Part shown: positions 32,178 through 52,100 of the stretch, in pieces
Position numbering within the stretch: position 1 is the stretch's first letter
Layout: each line of letters starts with the position of its first letter
Source: Seriola aureovittata
Lineage: Eukaryota > Chordata > Actinopteri > Carangiformes > Carangidae
DNA: 64,000 nucleotides
Direction of reading: 5' to 3'
NCBI RefSeq assembly: GCF_021018895.1
Contig: NC_079364.1
Span: forward strand, 7,314,901 to 7,378,900
Program-made: the position numbers and the translations under genes
Notes under the pieces: generated by a model
Database searches by the model: none
Told to the model about the DNA's origin: nothing
Seen by the model: the letters and a program-made list of their open reading frames with translations, nothing else

Positions 32178-32631
32178 TTAAAGGTCCCATATTGTATAAA
32201 GGTAGATGTCCATGTCTTTTTTGATTATAAAGCAGGTCTAGGTTCTATATTAATACTGTGAAAGTATCAAAGCGCTCAGTCCACAGAGAAATGCACGCAG
32301 CCTGTATTCAGACAATGAGCTTTAAAACCAGCCGTCAGGACTTTTGTAACTTTGTGATATCACAACAAAGCAGTCACCAAGCCCCGCCCACCTGGACCCA
32401 CCATCCAACCTTTCATGATTTGGTTTCTCTGAGCCAATCAGAAGAGAGGCTCAGAGCCTCCTCTCTTCTGATTGGCTCACTGACATGTTGTTACTAGAGC
32501 TCCAGAGAGAAGGCAGAGAGAGGAGATGTAAAACTACACTGAGATGGTTTTGGGTTCTTTGAACCACAAATATATCTTATGGATCAACATTTAATAAAAC
32601 ACAGGGAAAGTGTAAAATATGGGACTGTTAA
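32178..32631 (+). mobile_element. TTAA-bounded non-autonomous DNA transposon (piggyBac-like MITE)
   Basis: The left end is TTAAAGGTCCCATATTGTAT and the right end, read inverted, is TTAACAGTCCCATATTTTAC. TTAA at both borders matches the piggyBac target-site rule. The 454-bp interior has no transposase. It holds a local inverted pair AGCCAATCAGAAGAGAGG / CCTCTCTTCTGATTGGCT (about 32433-32478). A truncated relative lies at 9625-9788. The element starts only 23 nt after the dapk2 stop codon, so it forms part of the 3' UTR. Confidence 0.8.
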
Positions 32632-32701
32632 AAAACATTCAATGTCACAGCAGTGACTAGTGAAGGTGCAGGAGGGAGGCCTGTGTCAGGCCCTAAAGGA
32701 G

Positions 32702-32707
32702 AATAAA
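32702..32707 (+). promoter_or_regulatory. Candidate poly(A) signal of dapk2
   Basis: AATAAA about 550 nt after the stop and just beyond the transposon. It is consistent with the element being transcribed, but not proven. Confidence 0.35.
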
Positions 32708-33202
32708 ATTTACACAAACAGAAGTAGAAGTATTATCTTACTTTTTGCAAGCAAATTCTAATACATATTATGCTGAAAAAAATAATATGGACAAAAAACT
32801 GTATCCTCACACACAGTGCCATGTTCAACAGTAGGTTCTGTGCATAATTTTTAGGGGTCCAAGCAGCAAATACTTTAATATAAGATTATATCTCAGAATC
32901 GGCTCAATGTATTCTGTCCAGGCATAAAGTTTGGTAATGTACCACATTTCAGGCAAAGGACAGCAACAAAGGATAATTAAACTGTCTATTTCTGCAGAAC
33001 ATTTATTATCATTTTGTACACTAATTATTGATCATAGTTAGTGTTGCATTATATTTGGCTTTGCTTGATATTTATGTGACATTTCAGGCCTAAGTAACCT
33101 TTTCCTTGTATAAATGAGTAATGAGTATTTTCACAAAGCCAATAGCTTTTTAGAAAGGGTAGAAAATGATTAAAAGATTAGTGTTTGCTTGCATCCACCC
33201 CA

Positions 33203-33285
33203 TATATATACACACATAAATTATATATACACATACAGTATATATATGTGTGTATGTACTGTATATGTGTCTGTGTATATGTCAA
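33203..33285. repeat. TATA/TG low-complexity microsatellite
   Basis: Alternating TATATATACACACAT and TATATATGTGTGTATG runs, partly self-complementary. Confidence 0.75.
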
Positions 33286-34822
33286 GAGAATATACAGTGT
33301 TTTACCACCCTCTCACCTCCATTCTGCTTTCATTTTGTGGCTCTCATTCCCTCTTTTCTCCCTGCTCTAAGACTATAACCCACTTCATCCGTTGTGCATT
33401 GGCAGTCTTTTCTCACCTCCACATAATGACTCCGGACCACAGGACATCTTCCATTGGCTATCTCATACAATTAAAGCTGCCTGGCAGCTCTTGACAAACC
33501 ACAGAGGTAAATAGGGATTAGAGATGTTCTTTCTCTGTGGCTTATTACATCTTGCTGGATTACTGGTCATCGTTGTTTCTTTGTTTGCTTTTGACTGTAA
33601 GGGGTCCGTCATGAACCATTTCCCTACTAGAGTGCCTGTTAATGGCTTTTTAGCACCGTCTCATCTCTGGTACCTGTGAAGTTCTATTATCCCAAAGGAG
33701 CTGAAAGTCAGTGGAGACATTACTTTCTACAGGAACTCTCTGGGTATCAGAAGATCAGGTTAAATAGACCAGTCTGCCTGTGAAAACAACACCCTGTCAT
33801 AGCCCTCAAAGGATCACAACCTGACTCACTCTCTGGTTTATTCATCTCAACCACTTTTGGACCAGGTGGAACATGGTACATGTTGTGATATGATCATCTA
33901 GGGAATCTAAATGATGATAAATTATGTTAAAAGCCACACTATTTGTCATGATATTTGGTACTGTAAACACATCCATGTCCTCAGAATGGACTGTAATAAC
34001 TTTGGTGATCCCTTAACTTCTCCTCTAGCACCATCTTGTGGTCAAAATTATAATTTGTCCTATAGTTTGCTTTAGAACCAAACACCTGCAAAACGAATGA
34101 CATTACCATCAGGTTCAGGCTCCCTCTGCCAGGCACCCTCTAACCACTACAATTCAGTTGTTGCCCCTGCAGGAGAGAGACAACAATGCAGCTTGGGGGC
34201 ATTCTGGTTGCCTGGTGGTTTAAGACACTGACTTCATGACATCTTTTGTTCAAGTCCATCAAGGGTCATCCTCATCAATCTCAAAGTAAGTGCAGGGTAG
34301 CCTGTACATGTAGCTATGGTTTCAGAAAAAGAAAACAGCCAGGGAAACCTCTGCTCTAAAAAAAAAAAAAACTAAAACTGAGTTGTAATATGGTAATCTG
34401 TGGTGTATGCTGTAAATTCACTTAGTTTACAGTAAACACTAAAAACATCTTTCCAAAAAGATGAAATGAGATATTTTAAAGATGACATATTTTAAGTCAA
34501 CTTGTAAATAAATTAATAATAAGGATAATAATAATTTTTACTTTCTTTTTTTTAAACTCATACTGAGAAACGTACATAGCCCTACATCTTAACATTTTCT
34601 TAATTCCGCAGACCACAGACACAAATAATGATTGTTCTTCAGTTTAGCATGTTGCGCACGTTGAGCGCACTGGGTGAGTTCCCCCACACTCAACACCGAG
34701 GTGGACACACACACTAAGCTGCTCTAAAGTCGGACACAAAATAGTCACAGTAGTTTTGTCTTCCTGTAATAATGTATCTGTGTTTCCTTTAGTTTTAACT
34801 TTTATGTAGAGAAACACAACGC

Positions 34823-41921
<7,099 letters not shown>

Positions 41922-41924
41922 GTT

Positions 41925-42034
41925 CATGTGTACTTTGTGTGTACTTTGTGTGTGTGTATATGTGTGTCCGTGTGCGCGTGTGTGTGTGTGTGTGTATATG
42001 TGTGTCCGTGTGTGCGCGTGCGTGTGCGTGTGTC
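41925..42034. repeat. TG-rich imperfect microsatellite at the start of the grpr 3' UTR
   Basis: TGTGTGTG runs interrupted by TATATG, TCCG and GCGCG, beginning within a few bases of the stop codon. In RNA this is a UG-repeat. Confidence 0.85.
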
Positions 42035-42614
42035 AGTTCACCAAATATTGATAATGATGTATCACTTTGAGAAAGAAAAAAAAAAGTTTAACTCATTCAA
42101 TTCATTGCTCTTTTGGTGATGTATCTGTGTAGTAAACACTGAGTTTTATTTCAGCTATTGTCATAGCACTTTGTAAAATATATTTAGTAATATTTGACTT
42201 TCTTTTCCAAGCCAATTGCTTTATTGTGCGTACATTATTTAAAAAAGAAAAAATGCAGAGTTTTTGCTTTTGAGTCAGTGGACTTGTTAACCACATTTGA
42301 ACATATAATTATGCAAACAAAAAAATATGATCAATATGCTTTTACAAATCATTTTGATCATAAGACCCTTGCATAAGTCATACAATTATTATTAAATATT
42401 GCAATTCCATAGAGTCTGGGGGGATACAAATAAATCAGAATTACAGCAGCAGTATATCCTGACTAGATTAGTTAACTAGTATCAGTCAATCGAAATACGC
42501 TAAGTCTTGGAAATTACATTTACACTTATAACACTAATTTGTTTTCCATTCACATCTTAATGAGAAATGCACTGGTAACCTGTCTTCCAGCGAAGCAGGT
42601 ATAACATCTTTTTA

Positions 42615-42872
42615 CCATATCGTCACCTTCCTAAAATAATGGCCTAAGTCATGTTTTGACAAAAATGTTTTTTTTGCCTAAATCACCCCCTCATGATGCT
42701 GGCCACCTCTGGTAAAATCGCCTGAATCCTCAGTTGAGGGGAACATGCAATTCTACCCCCGGTTGTATAATGGCCTATGTCAAAAGTGTGACTCTTTTGT
42801 TGAGTTTTTTGTGTTTCCTGAAAAACCTGAAAAAATGACTTAGGCCATTATTTTAAGAGGGTGTCGATATGG
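42615..42872. mobile_element. Foldback MITE with inverted arms of about 43 bp
   Basis: The left arm 42615-42658 starts CCATATCGTCACC and contains CTAAAATAATGGCCTAAGTC. The right arm 42830-42872 contains GACTTAGGCCATTATTTTAA and ends GGTGTCGATATGG. The arms are inverted complements with only a few mismatches. The interior repeats a GCCTAAATC/GCCTGAATC/GGCCTATGTC motif three more times. It has no ORF. The superfamily is not assigned because no clear target-site duplication was found. Confidence 0.85.
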
Positions 42873-42999
42873 AAGTCACAAGGAGGGGGTTGGGGTTGGT
42901 GATGCGCAACCACAACTCAAGACTTTGACACCATAGACAGGTTTTGTATCCTGAGTCCTGACGTGTAATGAGATTTAGGCAAAACAAGGCTAAGAGTCT

Positions 43000-43395
43000 T
43001 CAGCCATGCTAGTGGCTTTGTGAGGCTGTACTTAAACACAGTGCTTGGAGCTGAAAGCTACGGTTGGTGTGCTGACATGATCACATGACAATGCTAGCAT
43101 GTTGATGTTGAGCAGGTATAATTTTGATCACCTTAGTTTAGCGTGTTTGCAAGCTAATATGTGCTGATTAACACTAAATACAAAGTACAGCTGAGGCTGA
43201 TGGGAATGCTATTATATTTGCAGATATTTTATATAATAAAATATCAGTCGAACAGAAACTTTGAAATAATTATATTGCTAGATGAAAAGTGGAGGGGATC
43301 ACCAAAATGATAACAATTTATCCTGAGATGAATGGTATGTACCAAATTTCCTTTCGACAGTTGTTGAGACATTTCACTCAAAACCAAATTCCAGC
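43000..43395 (+). repeat. Dispersed repeat family A, copy 4 (grpr 3' UTR)
   Basis: Ordered blocks shared with copies 1-3: CAGCCATGCTAGTGGCT, AGTTTAGCGTGTTTGCAAGC, ACAAAGTACAGCTGAGGCTG, GGGGATCACCAAAATGAT, CAGTTGTTGAGACATTTCAC and CTCAAAACC. Confidence 0.7.
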
Positions 43396-44800
43396 CTTAA
43401 TAAGATTTGGAGCTTGTAAAGTGATGTTCACAAATAATTAAATTAATAAATAAATAAAAGGTTTCTATTTGTAAATCAACCTGTGAAATGAATCTGCAAG
43501 AGAAATTCAAGTTTGTGTGTTTGTATAGAAAAGATTTGTATTTGTAAAAAAAAAACTGTGATTGAAATCTGTGAACAAATGATATCAGTGGTGACAAAGA
43601 CACTGTAAACAAAGAAATGTGTTTTGTGAACATCTGTGTACCCAAAACGTTTAAGTTACAAGTGTCAATTTTGACCCTGTTTTTGCACCTGAATATGATT
43701 GGACAATGGAAATCCAATTAGACAGCAGAGATTACAACTATAAAGTTGTTTAGAAGTGTTGGTGAATTTATGGAGATGGATGGAACCAAGTCTCGATGAT
43801 GCTAGTGCCTGCATTGTTTTGACATGGGAGTTGTAGTTTTTGTGCTCACATAGTAATTGTCAACATTTCAATGTTTTGCATTTTCTTTTATAGCAAGTGA
43901 TGTAGTGAAGTTGATTTGTCTGACAATGTGGAAAGTAAACCCCAGGAACAAGCTTCATTTTTTTCAGAAAGATTGATGAAAGAAATGCTCACTGATAGAT
44001 TATGTTGACAGAAGCTATAGTCTATAGCCCTGACATGAAGTCATGACTTCAGCTCTCTATAGACTGAGTACCTGGTAAACATTATGTCTTTCAAACTCCA
44101 TACCTCCAGATTGTATAACAGGGTGGTTATTAATGAGAAGCCACCACTCTCAAGCTGAGGTTACTCTGAGGATACCATCAGCTTTAGATACAGAAGTCAT
44201 TATTCAACTGTTGTTTCCTCCTTACAATTAAACTGAACATTGATGAAGTGGCCCTTTAAGGGTTTCATTCAAACTCACAAATTTCACCATATTTACAGGG
44301 ATGAGAGATGGCAATTGCACTTTGCTTCTGTGAACAATAATCGTCTCTACTGAAAATACATGTGCAATATTTTGCTACGGCAAAGTAGAAACCAGTATCA
44401 GTCTTCAGAAAAGGCAGATCAAGGTGGACCACCCCAGTACCTCCAAGACAATGGAGATAACTTTCTGTAAATCACCAACACTGGCACTTTTTTTTATGAT
44501 TTTAGGACACAGAACCAAATTAAACAAGATCATATGCTTTTGCTATGATGCTGCCAAAAGATGAAAGTTCAATCAATGTGCTCTAAAATGTGATATATAT
44601 TTTTTTTTAAATTGCTGGATATTGTACTGAATATTGATGTATAATACTCTGGCTTCACTGTGTTTCTGTAGGTGTAATATTTCTAAATGTCAGATGCTGT
44701 GATAACTTCAAGCGTACCCTCAGAGCAGTACTGTAAATGTTAGTTGTCTTCTGGTTAGAGATTGTTTTTGAGCTGTGTCTCAGTTGTACATGGTGTGAAA

Positions 44801-44806
44801 AATAAA
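44801..44806 (+). promoter_or_regulatory. grpr: Poly(A) signal of grpr
   Basis: AATAAA followed by a G/T-rich downstream element (GTGGGTG, TTGTGTTTG). It is the best-formed signal downstream of grpr. Confidence 0.65.
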
Positions 44807-44830
44807 CAGTGGGTGTAAATGCTTGTGTTT

Positions 44831-45643
44831 GTAATTTTGTATTGGAATGTGCAATGTGTGCTCATATTTTTGTGGTTGTTGTGTTAATTTAATTCACCAT
44901 TTCTCAAGGAATTAAAATTGACAGAGGGTTAATACTGTCGGTGTTTCATGCATTCCCCCCACCAGTTGTAGAAAAATCTTATAAAATCAATAAAACTTAT
45001 TGTGCATTGAATCACTCTCAACATTATATTGCATAGTGAAAGTGGATCATCTACTTTCACCTCATGTGCGCCTAGCTGTTTACTTAAGTTATGTTTAGGG
45101 TCTTAATCCTGTTGCCTGTGTATACACCACATAGTTTCTGCACCACTGGTTTCACTGGACATGATTATTCTACACTGTCACATGCTAGATTTACAGTCGC
45201 CATATCACACCACAATGTCCTAATTTGGTGTTTCACAGAGGGAGAGGATCATGCCCAGGTTGCAGGGAGTGGGTGTATAATTCAGTCTGGATAGTGTTTG
45301 TTTAATTGTGGTGTGAGTACCTTGTCAAATTTCTGTCCTGCATGGTCTCAACCTTCTACTTAACATGTCATCTTTATAGTCAGGATCATTCTGTGGAAAG
45401 CCTGGAATGTAAATAAGAATTAGTTATTATCTTTTTAGTTTAAAGTATGATAGAAACACAAATTAAGACTAATAAAAGGGACATATAATTTCAAAAAGCT
45501 TTCAAAAGGTTCTACAGGAATCCTGCAGAAAAGTGTTAAAGGAAACATCAAAGCTTTGCAGTCTCCTCTAGTAAGAAATGTGCATAAATGCTGCAAGAAG
45601 ATCAATCCTTTTATGACTTACAATATTCTGATGGTTTATGGAT
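44831..45643. other. Gap between grpr and the satellite
   Basis: Unique-looking AT-rich DNA. No gene, RNA or recognised repeat was seen. A + strand ORF at 45091-45294 shows no recognisable family. Confidence 0.6.
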
Positions 45644-46100
45644 TAGTATACTATGACATTGATTTATGTTTTTATGCCTTATTATAGTATGACGTTTTAC
45701 ACCCTACTATACTATGACGTTTTTTAACATTTTTATGCTTGACTATACTATGACGTTTTTTGACATTTTAATGACTTATTATACTATGATGTTTTTTGAC
45801 GTTTTTATGCCTTATTATACTGTGATGTTTTACACCCTACAATACTATGATGTTTTTTGACATTTTTAAACCCTACGATACGTTGATGTTTTTTGACATT
45901 TTTATGCTTTACTATACTTTGATGACGTTTTATGACGTTTTTATGCCTTATTATACTATGACATTTTTTGACATTTTTATACCTTATTACACTATGACTT
46001 TTTACACCCTACTATACTATGACGTTTTTTGACATTTTTATGCCTTACTATACTATGATTTTTTATGCCTTAGTATACTATGACATTTTTATAACTTTTT
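45644..46100 (+). repeat. Divergent left edge of the satellite
   Basis: Units here follow a GACGTTTTTTGACATTTTTA pattern with TTATTATACTATG or CCTACTATACTATG, show frequent length changes, and almost lack the 25-bp type that dominates further right. Confidence 0.75.
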
Positions 46101-49100
46101 ATGCCTTACTATAATATGCCTTCTTTATGACTTTTTATGCCTTACTATACTATGACATTTTTATGACTATTCATCCCTTACAATACTATGACGTTTTTAT
46201 GACTTTTTATGACTTACTATACTATGACTTTTTTTTCTACTTTTTATGCCTTAATATACTATACTATGTTGTCTTTATGACTTTTTATGCCTTACTATAC
46301 TATGACTTTTAATCACTTTTTATGCCTTACTATACTATGACGTTTTAATGACTTTATATGCCTTCCTATACTATGACTTTTTATGCCTTACTATACTATG
46401 ACGTTTTTATGACATTTTATGCCTTGTTATACTAGGACTTTTTTATGACTTTTTATGCCTTACTAAACTGTGTCGTTTTTATGACTTACTATACTATGAC
46501 GTTTTTATGACTTTTTATGCCTTACTATACTATGACTTTTCATGCCTTACTATACTATGACGTTTTTATGACTTTTTATGCATTCCTATACTATGAGTTT
46601 TTTAGTACTTTTTATGCCTTACTATACTATGACGTTTTTATGACATTTTATGCCTTGTTATACTAGGACTTTTTTATGACTTTTTATGCCTTACTATACT
46701 GTGTCGTTTTTATGACTTACTATATTATGACTTTTTATGACTTTTTATGCCTTACTATACTGTGTCGTTTTTTATGAATTTTTATGTCTTACTATACTAT
46801 GACTTTTTATGATTTTTTATGCCTTACTATACTATGACTTTTCTAGCCTTAGTATACTATGACTCTTTATGCCTTACTATACTAAGACGTTTTTATGACA
46901 TTTTATGACTTGTTATACTATGGCTTTTTTATGACTTTTTATGCCTTACAATGATATGACTTTTCATGCCTCGCTATGTTATGACATTTTTATGAATTTT
47001 TATGCCTTACTATAGTATGCCATTTTTATGACTTTTCATCCCTTACTATACTATGACATTTTTATGACTTTTCATGCGTACTATACTCTGACTTTTCATG
47101 CCTTAATATACTATGATGTTTTTATGACTTTTTATGCCTTACTATACTATGACGTTTTTATGCCTTACTATACTATGATTTTTCATGCCTTACTATACTA
47201 TGACGCTTTTATGACTCTTTATGCCTTACTATAATATGACATTTTTATGACTTTTTATGACTTACTATACTATGACTCTTTATGCCTTAGTATACTATGA
47301 CGCTTTTATGACTTTTTATGCCTTACTATACTATGTCGTTTTTATGACTTTTTATGCCTTAATATACTATGACTCTTTATGCCTTAGTATACTATGACGC
47401 TTTTATGACTTTTTATGCCTTACTATACTATGTCGTTTTTATGACTTTTTATGCCTTACTATACTATGACTCTTTATTCCTTGCTATACTATGACACTTT
47501 TATGACTTTTTATGCCTGACAATATTATGTTGTTTTTATGACTTTTTATGCCTTACTATACTATGACTTTTTATGCCTTACTATACTATGACACTTTTAT
47601 GACTTTTTATGCCTTACTATATTATGTTGTTTTTATGACTTTTTATGCCTTACTATACTATAACTTTTCTTTGACTTTTTACGCCTTACTATACTGTGAC
47701 TTTTTATGCCTTACTATACTATGACTCCTCATGCCTTACTATACTATGCTGTTTTTATGACTTTTTGTGCCTTACTATGCTTTGACTTTTTATGACTTTT
47801 TATGCCTTACTATACTATGACGTTTTTATGACTTTTTATGCCTTACTATACTATGACTTTTTATGCCTTACTATACTATGATTTTTCATGCCTTACTATA
47901 CTATGACGCTTTTATGACTTTTTATGCCTTACTATACTATGACGTTTTTATGACTTTTTATGTGTTACTATACTATGACTCTTTATGTTTTACTATACTA
48001 TGACGCTTTTATGACTTTTTATGCCTTCCTATACTATGACTCTTTATGCCTTACTAAACTATGACGTTTTTATGACTTTTCATGCCTTACTATACTATGT
48101 CGTTTTTATGACTTTTTATGCCTTACTATACTATGACTTTTTATGCCTTACTATACTATGACATTTTTATGACTTTTTATGCCTTACTATACTATGACGT
48201 TTTTACGACTTTTCATGCCTCACTATAATATGACATTTTATGCCTTAGTATACTATGACGCTTTTATGACTTTTTATGCCTTACTGTACTATGTCGTTTT
48301 TATGACTTTTTATCCCTTACTATACTATGACTTTTCATGCCTTTCTATAGTATGTCCTTTTTATGACTCTTTATGCCTTACTATACTATGATGCTTTTAT
48401 GACTTTTTATGCCTTACTATACTATGTCGTTTTTATGACTTTTTATGCCTTACAAAACTATGACGTTTTTATGACTTTTCATGCCTTACTATACTATGTC
48501 GTTTTTATGACTTTTTATGCCTTACTATACTATGACTTTTCATGCCTTACTATACTATGACACTTTTATGACTTTTTATGCCTTACTATATTATGTTGTT
48601 TTTATGACTTTTTATGCCTTACTATACTATGACTTTTTATGCCTTACTATACTATGACGTTTTTATGACTTTTTATGCCTTACTATACTATGACATTTTT
48701 ATGACTTTTTATGCCTTCCTATACTATGACTCTTTATGCCTTACTATACTATGATTTTTCATGCCTTACTATACTATGACGCTTTTATGACTTTTTATGC
48801 CTTACTATATTATGTTGTTTTTATGACTTTTTATGCCTTACTATACTATGATTTTTTATGCCTTACTATACTATGACTTTTTATGCCTTACTATACTATG
48901 ACGTTTTTATTACTTTTTATGCCTTTATATAATATGACGTTTTTATTACTTTTTATGCCTTACTATACTATGACATTTTTATGACTTTTTATGCCTTCCT
49001 ATACTATGACTCTTTATGCCTTACTATACTATGACACTTTTATGACTTTTTATGCCTTTATATGATATGACATTTTTATGACTTTTTATGCCTTACTATA

Positions 49101-52100
49101 CTATGACTTTTTATGCCTTACTATACTATGACATTTTTATGACTTTTTATGCCTTACTATACTATGTCGTTTTTATGACTTTTTATGCCTTACAAAACTA
49201 TGACGTTTTTATGACTTTTCATGCCTTACTATACTATGTCGTTTTTATGACTTTTTATGCTTTACTATACTATGACTTTTCATGCCTTACTATACTATGA
49301 CACTTTTATGACTTTTTATGCCTTACTATATTATGTTGTTTTTATGACTTTTTATGCCTTACTATACTATGACTTTTTATGCCTTACTATACTATGACGT
49401 TTTTATTACTTTTTATGCCTTTATATAATATGACGTTTTTATGACTTTTTATGCCTTACTATAATATGACATTTTTATGACTTTTTATGCCTTCCTATAC
49501 TATGACTCTTTATGCCTTACTATACTATGACACTTTTATGACTTTTTATGCCTTTATATGATATGACATTTTTATGACTTTTTATGCCTTACTATACTAT
49601 GACTTTTTATGCCTTACTATACTATGACATTTTTATGACTTTTTATGCCTCACTATAATATGACATTTTATGCCTTAGTATACTATGACGCTTTTATGAC
49701 TTTTTATGCCTTACTGTACTATGTCGTTTTTATGACTTTTTATCCCTTACTATACTATGACTTTTCATGCCTTTCTATAGTATGTCCTTTTTATGACTCT
49801 TTATGCCTTACTATACTATGATGCTTTTATGACTTTTTATGCCTTACTATACTATGTCGTTTTTATGACTTTTTATGCCTTACAAAACTATGACGTTTTT
49901 ATGACTTTTTATGACTTTTTGTGCCTTACTATGCTTTGACTTTTTATGACTTTTTATGCCTTACTTTACTATGACTTTTCATGCCTTACTATACTATGAC
50001 TCCTCATGCCTTACTATTACTATGACACTTTTATGACTTTTTATGCCTTACTATATTATGTTGTTTTTATGACTTTTTATGCCTTACTATTACTATGACT
50101 TTTTATGCCTTACTATACTATGACGTTTTTATGACTTTTTATGCCTTAATATACTATGACTTTTTATGATTTTTTATGCCTTACTATACTATGACTCTTT
50201 ATGCCTTACTATACTATGATTTTTCATGCCTTACTATACTATGTCGTTTTTATGACTTTTTATGCCTTACTATATTATGTTGTTTTTATGACTTTTTATG
50301 CCTTACTATACTATGATTTTTTATGCCTTACTATATTATGACTTTTTATGACTTTTTATGCCTTACTATAATATGACATTTTTATGACTTTTTATGCCTT
50401 TATATAATATGATGTTTTTATGACTTTTGATGCCTTACTATACTATGACATTTTTATGACTTTTTATGCCTTCCTATACTATGACTCTTTATGCCTTACT
50501 ATACTATGACACTTTTATGACTTTTTATGCCTTTATATGATATGACATTTTTATGACTTTTTATGCCTTACTATACTATGATTTTTTATGCCTTACTATA
50601 CTATGACTTTTTATGCCTTACTATACTATGACGTTTTTATTACTTTTTATGCCTTTATATAATATGACGTTTTTATGACTTTTTATGCCTTACTATACTA
50701 TGTCGTTTTTATGACTTTTTATGCCTTACTATACTATGACTTTTCATGCCTTACTATACTATGACATTTTTATGACTTTTTATGCCTTACTATATTATGT
50801 TGTTTTTATGACTTTTTATGCCTTACTATACTATGATTTTTTATGCCTTACTATACTATGACGTTTTTATGACTTTTTATGCCTTACTTATACTATGACA
50901 TTTTTATGACTTTTTTTGCCTTACTATACTATGACTCTTTATGCCTTACTATACTATGATTTTTCATGCCTTACTATACTATGACGCTTTTATGACTTTT
51001 TATGCCTTACTATATTATGTTGTTTTTAGGACTTTTTATGCCTTACTATACTATGATTTTTTATGCCTTACTATACTATGACTTTTTATGCCTTACTATA
51101 CTATGATTTTTCATGCCTTACTATACTATGATGCTTTTATGACTTTTTATGCCTTACTATACTATGTCGTTTTTATGACTTTTTATGCCTTACAATACTA
51201 TGACGTTTTGATGACTTTTCATGCCTTACTATACTATGTCGTTTTTATGACTTTTTATGCCTTACTATACTATGACTTTTCATGCCTTACTATACTATGA
51301 CTTTTTTATGACTTTTTATGCCTTACTATATTATGTTGTTTTTATGACTTTTTTGCCTTACTATACTATGACTTTTTATGCCTTACTATACTATGACGTT
51401 TTTATGACTTTTTATGCCTTACTTTACTATGACTTTTTATGCCTTACTATACTATGACGTTTTTATTACTTTTTATGCCTTTATAAAATATGACGTTTTT
51501 ATGACTTTTTATGCCTTACTATACTATGACATTTTTATGACTTTTTATGCCTTCCTATACTATGACTCTTTATGCCTTACTATTACTATGACACTTTTAT
51601 GACTTTTCATGCCTTTATATAATATGACATTTTTATGACTTTTTATGCCTTACTATACTATGACTTTTTATGCCTTACTATACTATGACTTTTTATGCCT
51701 TAGTATACTATGACGCTTTTATGACTTTTTATGCCTTACTGTACTATGTCGTTTTTGTAACTTTTTATCCCTTACTATACTACGACTTTTCATGCCTTTC
51801 TATAGTATGTCCTTTTTATGACTCTTTATGCCTTACTATACTATGTCGTTTTTATGACTTTTGATGCCTTGCTAGACTATGATGTTTTTATGACTTTTTA
51901 TGCCTTACTATACTATGACGTTTTTATGACTTTTTATGACTTTTTATCCTTACTATACTATGACTTTTTACGCCTTACTATACTATGACATTTTTATGAC
52001 TTTTTATGCCTTATTATACTATGACTTTTTTATGACTTTTTATGCCTTACTATACTATGACTTTTCATGCCTTACTATACTATGACACTTTTATGACTTT

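Larger units (their letters stand above)
32156..34822 (+). other. dapk2 3' UTR and dapk2-grpr interval
   Basis: Contains the TTAA-bounded element at 32178-32631, a + strand AATAAA at 32702-32707 that may end dapk2, a TATA/TG-rich low-complexity run at 33203-33285, an A12 run near 34360, and otherwise AT-rich sequence. No coding exon was recognised. The grpr 5' UTR presumably occupies the last few hundred bases. Confidence 0.5.
41922..44830 (+). other. grpr: grpr 3' UTR
   Basis: About 2.9 kb from the stop to a strong AATAAA (44801-44806) followed by GTGGGTG and a TGTGTTTG run. It contains a TG-rich microsatellite (41925-42034), a foldback MITE (42615-42872) and family A repeat copy 4 (43000-43395). 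No ORF of note was seen. Confidence 0.6.
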
